Shown here: piece by piece, positions 1 to 5,613 of the stretch
Layout: every line of letters starts with the position of its first letter
How positions within the stretch are numbered: the stretch's first letter is position 1
Translations under genes and position numbers: made by a program
Notes under the pieces: generated by a model
What the model was told of the DNA's origin: nothing
What the model saw: only the letters and a program-made list of their open reading frames with translations
The model's database searches: none
Assembly (NCBI GenBank): GCA_028141885.1
Contig: JAOIQU010000042.1
Coordinates: 1 to 9,813, forward strand
Source of the DNA: Flavobacteriales bacterium
GTDB lineage: Bacteria > Bacteroidota > Bacteroidia > Flavobacteriales > UA16
Direction: 5' to 3'
Length of the DNA stretch: 9,813 nt

Positions 1-184
1 CTTGGGGCGTGTCCGTGATCTCACCAACTTCGCCGAGGGAGGCGAGCATCTTGCGCTTTTGGGTTGCATCCACCGCATTGGAGACGAGCTCGCGCAAGAA
101 GATTTCCTGATCGCTGTACAGGAATTGCTTGATGATGGGAAAAATGTTGTCCGTCGTGACGTTGATCGTGCCTTGCTGTGCCAT
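1..184 (-). CDS. htpG: Molecular chaperone HtpG (Hsp90 family), N-terminal fragment cut by the window edge
   Basis: Reading leftward from the ATG at 184-182, 61 intact codons run to the window edge without a stop. The start reads MAQQGTINVTTDNIFPIIKQ and continues with FLYSDQEIFLRELVSNAVDA, which is the first helix of the Hsp90 N-terminal ATPase domain. The motif ELVSNAVDA (residues 32-40) carries the conserved Glu and Asn of the GHKL ATP-binding pocket (ELxSNAxDA). HtpG is a cytosolic dimeric ATP-driven chaperone that remodels client proteins. The tail ATQKRKMLASLGE looks like Bacteroidota HtpG rather than the proteobacterial form. More than 500 residues are expected beyond the left edge. 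A strong terminator just upstream separates it from the LOG gene, so it probably has its own promoter. Family assignment is firm although only the N-terminus is seen. Confidence 0.93.
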   Translation of the reverse strand, partial: MAQQGTINVTTDNIFPIIKQFLYSDQEIFLRELVSNAVDATQKRKMLASLGEVGEITDTPQ

Positions 185-206
185 GGCTTGTTTCGTGGTC
201 TTGGAT

Positions 207-243
207 TGAGTCAAATTGAAAAAAGACGCCCTTCATGTCGAAA
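207..243 (-). promoter_or_regulatory. Weak candidate promoter for htpG overlapping the terminator
   Basis: On the minus strand, TCAATTTG directly after the terminator T run is one base from the Bacteroidota -7 consensus TAnnTTTG. A TTTC at about -33 spacing lies inside the terminator stem. This would give a leader of roughly 20-25 nt before the htpG ATG at 184. Both boxes are imperfect and the -33 box is poor, so this is a tentative call. No better -33/-7 pair was seen between the terminator and the ATG. Confidence 0.2.
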
Positions 244-251
244 GACGTCTT
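213..251 (-). terminator. Rho-independent terminator on the minus strand between the LOG gene and htpG
   Basis: Arms 223-234 and 240-251 pair over 12 positions (10 Watson-Crick pairs and 2 G-U wobbles on the minus-strand RNA) around the 5-nt loop 235-239. Read on the minus strand, the 3' arm is followed at once by a run of T (complement of 222-219) and then by CAATTTG. The plus-strand reading has no T run after the second arm, so it acts leftward. It lies about 93 nt past the LOG stop and ends roughly 30-40 nt before the htpG ATG, so it would end the LOG transcript and insulate htpG. Confidence 0.75.
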
Positions 252-271
252 CACTTGGTCAATTCTCATGC

Positions 272-291
272 CACAGGCACACTGACCTGTG
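272..291. repeat. Small inverted repeat in the htpG-LOG gap
   Basis: CACAGG at 272-277 is the exact reverse complement of CCTGTG at 286-291, with an 8-nt spacer. It lies between the LOG stop and the strong terminator, so it would form a 6-bp hairpin in the LOG 3' untranslated RNA. Function unknown; short repeats like this also occur by chance. Confidence 0.35.
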
Positions 292-328
292 ATCGGCTGA
301 CAAAATGGACAGCATCAAGGCAGGAGTG

Positions 329-341
329 TGACAGGGTGTCA
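329..341. repeat. Perfect short palindrome just after the LOG stop codon
   Basis: TGACA at 329-333 and TGTCA at 337-341 are perfect inverted copies around a GGG spacer. It starts 2 nt past the LOG stop codon (346-344, minus strand). It could be a small hairpin in the transcript tail or a protein-binding site, but there is no T run after it, so it is not an intrinsic terminator by itself. Confidence 0.35.
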
Positions 342-343
342 GT

Positions 344-1060
344 TCAAAAGTTGGGCGACAAGCCTTGCTTGTTGTGATAGCCCTGGATGTGTTTGATGAC
401 TTCCTCAGGCGAATCCGCCAAGCGAAACAGGTCGTCGTCGTGGTCACTGATGGTTTTGTACTTGTCTAGCATGGTCTCCTTGAACCAATCGAGCAGCCCT
501 CCCCAAAACTTGCTGTCGTAAAGGACAATGGGCTGCTTCGTGATCTTTTCGGTCTGCATCAAGGTCAGGGCTTCGAACAACTCGTCCATGGTGCCAAATC
601 CGCCTGGCATCACCACAAAGGCCTGACTGTACTTCACGAACATCACTTTCCGAACGAAGAAGTAGTCAAAGTTCAGGCACGTATCAGGGTTGATGTATTC
701 GTTGTGGCTTTGCTCAAAGGGCAGTTCAATGTTGAGTCCAACAGACACACCGTCGCGGTCTTGCGCGCCGCGATTGCCAGCCTCCATCACACCTGGACCA
801 CCTCCAGTGATGACCCCGTAACCGGCATCGACCAGGGCAGATGCCACGGCGCGTGAAGCCTTGTAGGTTTCGGTTTCAGGGCCGGTGCGAGCAGATCCGT
901 AAATGCTCACGCAAGGGCCAATGGCTTGAAGCGTTTCGTAGCCCTCCACGAACTCGCTCATGATTTTGAAAATCGACCAGCTGTCGTTGCTTTTGATTTC
1001 AGACCAGGAGAGGTTGGGGTGCTTTTTGATATTGTACTTCATACGCTCAAGGTAGGCCAT
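344..1060 (-). CDS. LOG-family protein (TIGR00730-type nucleotide 5'-monophosphate phosphoribohydrolase)
   Basis: The chosen start gives 238 aa. It has a Rossmann-like fold with both LOG signatures: GGGPGVMEAGNRGA (residues 86-99) and PGGFGTMDE (152-160), plus the Arg-Lys pair at 137-138 just before. Known members cleave nucleoside 5'-monophosphates (cytokinin riboside monophosphates in plants; AMP and pyrimidine nucleotides in bacteria) into base and ribose 5-phosphate; older annotations say 'lysine decarboxylase family', which is misleading. The catalytic Arg and Glu of the PGGxGTxxE motif are in place, so it is probably active, but its substrate cannot be read from the sequence. The frame stays open upstream to 1381, but that extension overlaps the sulfotransferase and does not look like LOG sequence. 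The ATG at 1060 has AGGG a few bases ahead; a second ATG at 1042 is possible. Its 5' end faces the sulfotransferase gene across 34 nt. Confidence 0.9.
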   Translation of the reverse strand: MAYLERMKYNIKKHPNLSWSEIKSNDSWSIFKIMSEFVEGYETLQAIGPCVSIYGSARTGPETETYKASRAVASALVDAGYGVITGGGPGVMEAGNRGAQDRDGVSVGLNIELPFEQSHNEYINPDTCLNFDYFFVRKVMFVKYSQAFVVMPGGFGTMDELFEALTLMQTEKITKQPIVLYDSKFWGGLLDWFKETMLDKYKTISDHDDDLFRLADSPEEVIKHIQGYHNKQGLSPNF

Positions 1061-1062
1061 TG

Positions 1063-1090
1063 TTGCCCTGGTGCATGCATGGTACCTTTG
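1063..1090 (+). promoter_or_regulatory. Candidate Bacteroidota-type promoter for the sulfotransferase gene
   Basis: TTG at 1063-1065, a 17-nt spacer and TACCTTTG at 1083-1090 match the Bacteroidota -33/-7 pattern, with an exact TAnnTTTG box. The -7 box ends only 4 nt before the ATG at 1095, so transcription would begin at or very near the start codon. That implies a leaderless mRNA, or a slightly later start codon. The whole element sits in the 34-nt gap between two divergent genes and also contains the 8-bp palindrome TGCATGCA at 1072-1079. Confidence 0.45.
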
Positions 1091-1094
1091 ACCG

Positions 1095-1880
1095 ATGCCT
1101 CTATTGCTGAAGCCCAAACACGCCCCGCTCTTGAATGCAGTCGACTTTTTGTCGCGCAATTGGCTGCCTACAACACCTCGAGGGCACTGGATTTTTGGGC
1201 TACCCAAATCAGGTACCACCGTGTTTGCAGCGGCATTGTCGGAGGTCACTGAGTCGTCGGCTTTGTTGGACACACCGTTGCTTTGGGGAACGGCAATCCG
1301 TCCCCTTGACCATGCCGACATGAAGGCGTTGGTTTCCGCCCATCCGTTGACGTTTTCGCCCAAACTTTGGAAGGAGCCCAACGCAACCTTTTATCCAGAG
1401 GCAGCCATGGCGGCAAGTCAAGCGGATCGGCACATTTTGTTGGTTCGGGCCCCGTTCCAAAACATCCGCTCGCACATGGACCGACTCGGACTCAAGGGCG
1501 ATGCGAAGTCCGTGGACCTGGCAGTACTGCATCCCAACCATCGTCCGGCTTTTTTGGAGCATCCAGACCGCCCGCCAGCACTGACATTGGCGCGCAGATG
1601 GCAGGAAACACATTCCAAAGCTTGTTGGAAAGCCTCCGAGGTGCAAGTGCACACCTACGAAGCCTTCATGGCCAATCCTTTGGAAGTGCTCCATGCGTCG
1701 GCAGCGCATTTGGGATTGCCTATGCTCCATGAGCCTGTTCGTTCACTCGCAAAACAACAGCAACCTCGGGGCGCGAATCGCAACGTTTCTCCGGAAGCTT
1801 TCTTTGGAAAGACGTTGTGTCAGGAAATCGAGGAGATGACCGCAAGCGCGTTCAAGGACATCACGGGCAACGGCGTTTGA
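1095..1880 (+). CDS. Sulfotransferase-family protein (PAPS-dependent), probably acting on a glycan
   Basis: The product is 261 aa. The 5'-phosphosulfate-binding loop is seen in WIFGLPKSGTTVF (residues 32-44, core PKSGTT with Lys38). The 3'-phosphate-binding motif is seen at residues 115-130, where Arg118 and Ser126 are spaced R-x7-S as in classical sulfotransferases. Such enzymes move a sulfuryl group from PAPS to a hydroxyl or amino group; cytosolic location is likely because no signal peptide is visible. The acceptor cannot be told from sequence, but the neighbouring Fuc4NAc genes make a carbohydrate plausible. The ATG at 1095 is the only ATG upstream of the P-loop, and the next in-frame Met comes after it; a TTG at 1104 is an alternative. 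Its last 20 bases overlap the 3' end of the convergent WecF-like gene. Family assignment is confident; substrate is inference. Confidence 0.85.
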   Translation: MPLLLKPKHAPLLNAVDFLSRNWLPTTPRGHWIFGLPKSGTTVFAAALSEVTESSALLDTPLLWGTAIRPLDHADMKALVSAHPLTFSPKLWKEPNATFYPEAAMAASQADRHILLVRAPFQNIRSHMDRLGLKGDAKSVDLAVLHPNHRPAFLEHPDRPPALTLARRWQETHSKACWKASEVQVHTYEAFMANPLEVLHASAAHLGLPMLHEPVRSLAKQQQPRGANRNVSPEAFFGKTLCQEIEEMTASAFKDITGNGV

Positions 1881-3000
1881 GTTTACCCGTTTGGAGGTCA
1901 CTCACGAGCGCTTGAATGCTGCTCAATTGCTGGTGTTTTCCAAAAACCTTGGCTGCGATGTTTCGGTTGTGCATGCGGTCTTTTTCGTTCAAGGGGTGGT
2001 ACAGCGAGTTGTTCCAACCTTGAGGGGGGATGAGGTCAAACACAAATCCCTGTTGTTGAAGAAAGGGGGTGAGGTGGGCATCAGGCCGAAGCACGATTCT
2101 CAAGCCGTACCACAATGCCATAACCAGAACGCCCGTGCCTTGTGTCCGAACGTTGTTCATGACCAGCACACTGTGCGTGCGAAGCCATTCGCTGTAGGCT
2201 TGTCTGGGAAGGTGTTCGAATTGGGCATGCCAATTGGACAACAACGCACGGCCAAGAAAGTCAATAGACTTGGCGTAACGCGGGCTGCCATAGCTCAAAC
2301 CAGCACCAAAACGTGCGTGTGCAGGGGGCTTTGCCTTCCGCAATTGGACAATCACGTCGAGGTGATTGCTGGTGTTGGAAGCATTCGTGCCAATCAGCAC
2401 CCTACCGGGATCCTCTGTGCACCACTGCAAATCGGACTCAGGTGGGGTGGGGTTGTACAAGGAGGGATAGGTCTTGGGCATTGGCGTTGCAAAAACACCA
2501 AAAAAGGGAGCTTCTTCCCTCATAAGAGTGGACACCGCGTCTACCCGTTGACATGCAGAAACAAATTTCTTTTCTGCGCCTCCGAATGCATTTCCGATTC
2601 GCTGAACGGTGATGCTCATTTTGCCAAGCAAGGCATTGAGCGCGGCAGTCCGCGGCAAGAAAAGCGATCGATTGAGTGCGTTGAGGACGCGATAGTAATC
2701 ATCTCCCCACGACGCCCAGATCACAGGAAGGTGAGCAGGAATGCGCTCTAGCCAGTTCATGTTTTCACCCTTGAGACGATGGATGAATACAGCGTCGGCG
2801 ACGCTGAGTTTTTCCAGGACTTCTTTGGTGTTCAGGGTGTTATGCCAGGCAAACGTGCCGTCCTTGAGGGTCTTACTCGGGTTCACCCACCACCAATGCT
2901 CCGACTGAGATTCAGACTGAAGCAGGGCGTTCAAAGCGCGCACCGAGGCATGGTCAAATGCGAGGTGGACGATGCAAATGCGCCGATCAATGCCAGACAT
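1861..3000 (-). CDS. wecF: WecF-like TDP-Fuc4NAc:lipid-linked acceptor Fuc4NAc transferase (glycosyltransferase family 56)
   Basis: With the start at 3000 the product is 379 aa, close to E. coli WecF (about 360). Recognisable family blocks in order are WASWGDDYY (95-103), VLIGTNASNTSNHLD (201-215, the nucleotide-binding-side block like the IGNSAxxxNxH of WecF), LSYG (235-238) and RTQGTGVLVMALWYGLRIVL (285-304). WecF transfers 4-acetamido-4,6-dideoxygalactose from its dTDP donor to the undecaprenyl-linked disaccharide of ECA (lipid II) on the cytoplasmic face of the inner membrane; no membrane segment is obvious, fitting a peripheral enzyme. The start at 3000 is preferred because the codons upstream (to 3036) lie wholly inside wecE; the ATG overlaps the wecE stop by 14 nt, indicating translational coupling. 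The acceptor in this organism is unknown, so donor specificity is better supported than the ECA role. Confidence 0.82.
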   Translation of the reverse strand: MSGIDRRICIVHLAFDHASVRALNALLQSESQSEHWWWVNPSKTLKDGTFAWHNTLNTKEVLEKLSVADAVFIHRLKGENMNWLERIPAHLPVIWASWGDDYYRVLNALNRSLFLPRTAALNALLGKMSITVQRIGNAFGGAEKKFVSACQRVDAVSTLMREEAPFFGVFATPMPKTYPSLYNPTPPESDLQWCTEDPGRVLIGTNASNTSNHLDVIVQLRKAKPPAHARFGAGLSYGSPRYAKSIDFLGRALLSNWHAQFEHLPRQAYSEWLRTHSVLVMNNVRTQGTGVLVMALWYGLRIVLRPDAHLTPFLQQQGFVFDLIPPQGWNNSLYHPLNEKDRMHNRNIAAKVFGKHQQLSSIQALVSDLQTGKLKRRCP

Positions 3001-4120
3001 GGAGCACGTTCTCGATGACCCGATCGACGTCGTCATCCGTCAATCCCAAGTGCAGCGGAAGACGGAACAAGCAATCTGTGAATCGATCGGCATTCGGTGC
3101 ATGTGCCGACCAGCCCATGCGCTGGGCGTAGGCACTTTTGTGCAGAGACTGGTAATGAAAGTGGCATGCAATCCCTGACGCCTTCAACGAAGGCAGCATC
3201 TCGTTTCGGTGCTCGAGTGAATTGGCGCAGAGATAAAAGAGATGTCCATTGGTCTCTGACCGCCAATCAGGGGGCAGATGCGCCGAGGACAGCGCGTCGG
3301 AGAATCGCTCAAAATAGCGGGTCCAAATGTGCCTTCTTCGGCTCGTGATGGACTCGAGGTGTTCAAGTTGTCCAAGCAGTTGTGCCATGGTGATTTCATT
3401 TGGCAGGAAACTGCTGCCGGCATCCACCCAGCCGTATTTGTCCACTTCTCCGCGAAAAAAGGCCTGGCGGTTTGTGCCTTTTTCCCAAATCACACACGCC
3501 CGTCCCCACAGCGATTCCTGGTTGACCACCAGGCATCCCCCTTCGCCAGAGGTGATGTTTTTGGTTTCATGGAAAGAAAATGTGGCAAGGGCGCCAAACC
3601 GGCCGAGGTGCTTTCGCTCCGAATCGACTCCATGCCAAGCGCCCATCGATTGTGCTGCATCTTCGACAAGCATGATGCCCTCTTGCTCGCACCATGCCGC
3701 AATTGCAGGAAGGTCGTAAGACACACCGGCGTAATGCACGACGACGACGACTTTGACCCCTGGCCTGTGGACGGACTGAATTTCTTCAAGTCCCATGTGA
3801 GGACGATCCGACGCTGAATCCGCAAAAATGGGCGTTGCTCCGCGCAAAACGAAGGCGTTGGCTGAAGACACAAATGTGTAACTCGGAACAATGAATGCAT
3901 CTCCAGAACCGATGTCCGAGAGAATGGCGGCCATGTCCAATGCTGAAGAGCATGACGTCGTTGGCAACACCCGCATGTGCAACTCGGACTGGAACCAGCA
4001 TTGCACAGATTTGGTCATCGGACCATCGCCGCTCGTGTTGGTGCCTCGAAGCACCTGTTCCACCAACTCGGCTTCACGTCCGACGCAACGTGGCTGGTTG
4101 AAGTTGATGTGCGTCTGCAT
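2987..4120 (-). CDS. wecE: dTDP-4-amino-4,6-dideoxygalactose transaminase (WecE/RffA-like, DegT/DnrJ/EryC1/StrS family)
   Basis: The 377-aa product matches E. coli WecE in length and block by block: PSYTFVSSANAFVLRGA (79-95), HYAGV (129-133), VEDAAQ (152-157) with the PLP-ring Asp154, SFHETKN (182-188) with Lys187 as the PLP Schiff-base lysine, and EKGTNRQAFFRGEVDKYGW (213-231). The last block, shared with WecE (EKGTNR, FFRG, VDKYxW), points to this subfamily rather than a generic sugar aminotransferase. The enzyme uses glutamate to aminate C4 of dTDP-4-keto-6-deoxyglucose, giving dTDP-Fuc4N, in the cytosol. The ATG at 4120 aligns with the start of E. coli WecE. It is the first gene of a two-gene minus-strand unit with the WecF-like gene and is divergent from the acyltransferase pair. 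No enzyme making its keto-sugar substrate lies in the window. Confidence 0.93.
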   Translation of the reverse strand: MQTHINFNQPRCVGREAELVEQVLRGTNTSGDGPMTKSVQCWFQSELHMRVLPTTSCSSALDMAAILSDIGSGDAFIVPSYTFVSSANAFVLRGATPIFADSASDRPHMGLEEIQSVHRPGVKVVVVVHYAGVSYDLPAIAAWCEQEGIMLVEDAAQSMGAWHGVDSERKHLGRFGALATFSFHETKNITSGEGGCLVVNQESLWGRACVIWEKGTNRQAFFRGEVDKYGWVDAGSSFLPNEITMAQLLGQLEHLESITSRRRHIWTRYFERFSDALSSAHLPPDWRSETNGHLFYLCANSLEHRNEMLPSLKASGIACHFHYQSLHKSAYAQRMGWSAHAPNADRFTDCLFRLPLHLGLTDDDVDRVIENVLHVWH

Positions 4121-4133
4121 GCCTTCGTTTCTG

Positions 4134-4161
4134 TAAATTTACTGCCTTCAGAACAATGCAA
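4134..4161 (-). promoter_or_regulatory. Candidate promoter for the wecE-wecF pair in the divergent 180-nt gap
   Basis: On the minus strand, TTG (complement of 4161-4159), a 17-nt spacer and TAAATTTA (4141-4134) resemble the Bacteroidota -33/-7 pattern, with one mismatch in the -7 box (last G is A). The -7 box ends 13 nt before the wecE ATG, so the leader would be only a few bases. The box is a perfect 8-bp palindrome in the most AT-rich spot of the gap. The rest of the gap (4121-4300) shows no RNA gene or strong hairpin, and no convincing plus-strand promoter for the acyltransferase gene was found. Confidence 0.3.
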
Positions 4162-4300
4162 TCGAAATCGTTGCCTGAAAGCGCCAACGGATGAGTGTGT
4201 GCTTTTTTCTCGTCAATCAGCGCAACGTGATTAACCATAGACTCAGCTTGCGCCTCTGCAATAGAAAGGGGTTCACGCCTGAATTGAAGATGTCCCTCCC

Positions 4301-4780
4301 ATGATTCACCCCACTGCCCAAATCCACCCACTGGCTTATGTGGAAGACAACGTTGAAGTAGGACCCCATTCTATTGTGGGGCCATTTTGCATTTTGCGAA
4401 CAGGCGTGCGAGTCGGTGCAAACTGCAAGTTCACGGCCTACTGTGAACTTCGCGAAAATGTTGAAGTAGGAGATGGAACAACCATGGGGAGCCGGTGTAC
4501 GATTTCGGCCAACGCGACCATTGGGAAGAACACCACAATCAAATATGCATTTGTGTTGACTGACACCCCCAACCTCGAGGAAGGCGACATGAAATCGGTT
4601 CGAGGAATTGGAGACAACGTCTTGGTAGGCGCCAATGTGACCTTGATGCCTGGTTTCAGCATCGGGGACAACGCCATCGTTGGAGCTTGTTCGCAGGTTC
4701 GTGCGGACATCCCCAACAATGAAGTGTGGTATGGTTCGCCAGCCCAGTTTTACAAGAAAAGAGTGCCCTCTGAAGGCTGA
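4301..4780 (+). CDS. Left-handed beta-helix (hexapeptide repeat) acyltransferase, probable amino-sugar or sugar O-acyltransferase
   Basis: The 159-aa product is built almost wholly of hexapeptide repeats ([LIV]-G-x4): IHPTAQIHPLAYVEDNVEVG at the N-terminus resembles LpxA-type helices, followed by coils to about residue 135, with a break at LTDTPNLEEGD (86-96) like the loop found in sugar N-acyltransferases of the WbpD/QdtC/FdtC type. It ends with WYGSPAQFYKK (143-153), the usual GxPA-xxxxK closing motif. These enzymes are cytosolic trimers that move an acyl group from acyl-CoA to an amino or hydroxyl group of a nucleotide sugar. The gene is 13 nt upstream of the WecD-like gene and divergent from wecE, so it very likely acts on the same glycan. 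The usual catalytic His is not obvious near the loop, so donor, acceptor and activity remain open. Confidence 0.82.
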   Translation: MIHPTAQIHPLAYVEDNVEVGPHSIVGPFCILRTGVRVGANCKFTAYCELRENVEVGDGTTMGSRCTISANATIGKNTTIKYAFVLTDTPNLEEGDMKSVRGIGDNVLVGANVTLMPGFSIGDNAIVGACSQVRADIPNNEVWYGSPAQFYKKRVPSEG

Positions 4781-4793
4781 TGCACGATATCAC

Positions 4794-5585
4794 ATGACGT
4801 TGAGCAAAAAACCCGCTTGGGAGGCTTCTTTTTTTGGGTTCCCCATTGAAGAAGTCAAGATTGGCAAATCTGAATTGTCGGTCGATGAGGTGACTGCACA
4901 GTTGGCTGAATTGGTTGCGGGCGTTGAGGAAGACACTTTGCTGAAGGTGGCTGTAGATGCCAGTCAATTGCACACCATTCCATGGCTGGAGCGCCAAGGG
5001 TTCGAATTGTGGGAAACTCGGTTTTTGTGGCTCACGACGTGGTCTCGAGAACAATTGCGGGAAAAACATTCGCTCAAAACAAAATTGTCGGAAGACCGCA
5101 TGATGTGGGCCAAGGAATCTCACCACGAGGCCATTTTGCACATGACCAACGTGCATTTGGCGAAATCCACGGCGGTGGTCAATCGGTTTGATTCGCCTTT
5201 CTACCCAGAAGGCAGTGCGGAGAAATGGTATGCCAATTGGATTTCTCACGTGCTGCAAAACCCCGAGGCACTGGTTGCCGTCGCGGAGCATGGCGAAGAA
5301 GGGGAGGTGGCCGGATATTTCATTTACTTGCCTGGCAAATCGGAAGGTGACATCGCCGTGTACAAAGGCATTTTGTCTGTCATCGAGCCGAAGCACCGGG
5401 GCCGAAATTTGCACGTGCACCTTCAGCAATTTCTGTTTGAAGAAATGGCCACAAGACACGAGCGAGTCACGTTGGACAACACCACCCAGGTGTCCAATTA
5501 TCCAGTCATTCGAAATCACGCAAAGTCAGGTCGGAGACCTGAGCAGGTAGAACTCATCATGTTTCGCGGGCCACAACGACGGTGA
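4794..5585 (+). CDS. wecD: WecD-like dTDP-4-amino-4,6-dideoxygalactose N-acetyltransferase (GNAT family)
   Basis: The product is 263 aa, about 40 longer than E. coli WecD (224). It opens with a WecD-type N-terminal block, WEASFFGFP (9-17; E. coli has WENAFFG), and carries RFDSPFYPEGSAEKWYANWI (131-150), which parallels the RFRAPWY...FYAQWI block of WecD. The C-terminal GNAT fold shows motif A at VIEPKHRGRNLHVHLQ (196-211, acetyl-CoA pyrophosphate loop around RGRNLH) and a motif B-like TQVSNYPVIRNHAKSGRRP (231-249). WecD acetylates the C4 amine of dTDP-Fuc4N with acetyl-CoA, the step between WecE and WecF. The ATG at 4794 is chosen because the WecD-like block begins just after it; codons further upstream overlap the preceding acyltransferase. 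The gene follows that acyltransferase by 13 nt and is convergent with uvrA. Similarity is moderate and judged by eye. Confidence 0.75.
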   Translation: MTLSKKPAWEASFFGFPIEEVKIGKSELSVDEVTAQLAELVAGVEEDTLLKVAVDASQLHTIPWLERQGFELWETRFLWLTTWSREQLREKHSLKTKLSEDRMMWAKESHHEAILHMTNVHLAKSTAVVNRFDSPFYPEGSAEKWYANWISHVLQNPEALVAVAEHGEEGEVAGYFIYLPGKSEGDIAVYKGILSVIEPKHRGRNLHVHLQQFLFEEMATRHERVTLDNTTQVSNYPVIRNHAKSGRRPEQVELIMFRGPQRR

Positions 5586-5613
5586 TCCTCAAGCGATCCA
5601 ACGGGAGATTGAA

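Noticed and set aside
1061..1381. Upstream extension of the LOG protein to an ATG at 1381
   Set aside because: The added residues are the antisense of the sulfotransferase P-loop region and have no resemblance to LOG proteins.
1891..2751. Long plus-strand open frame opposite the WecF-like gene
   Set aside because: Antisense shadow; no recognisable motif, whereas the minus strand has family blocks throughout.
4074..4331. 85-codon minus-strand open frame covering the wecE upstream gap, with a fairly protein-like middle section
   Set aside because: It overlaps both the wecE start and the acyltransferase start in other frames, has no family motif, and wecE already aligns with its family from its own ATG, so it is not a missing N-terminus.
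4680..4793. Upstream extension of the WecD-like protein to an ATG at 4680
   Set aside because: The extra 38 codons lie within the acyltransferase C-terminal motif in another frame; the WecD-like block starts just after the ATG at 4794.
5586..5613. Possible bidirectional terminator between the WecD-like gene and uvrA
   Set aside because: No stable hairpin and no T run on either strand in the 28-nt gap.
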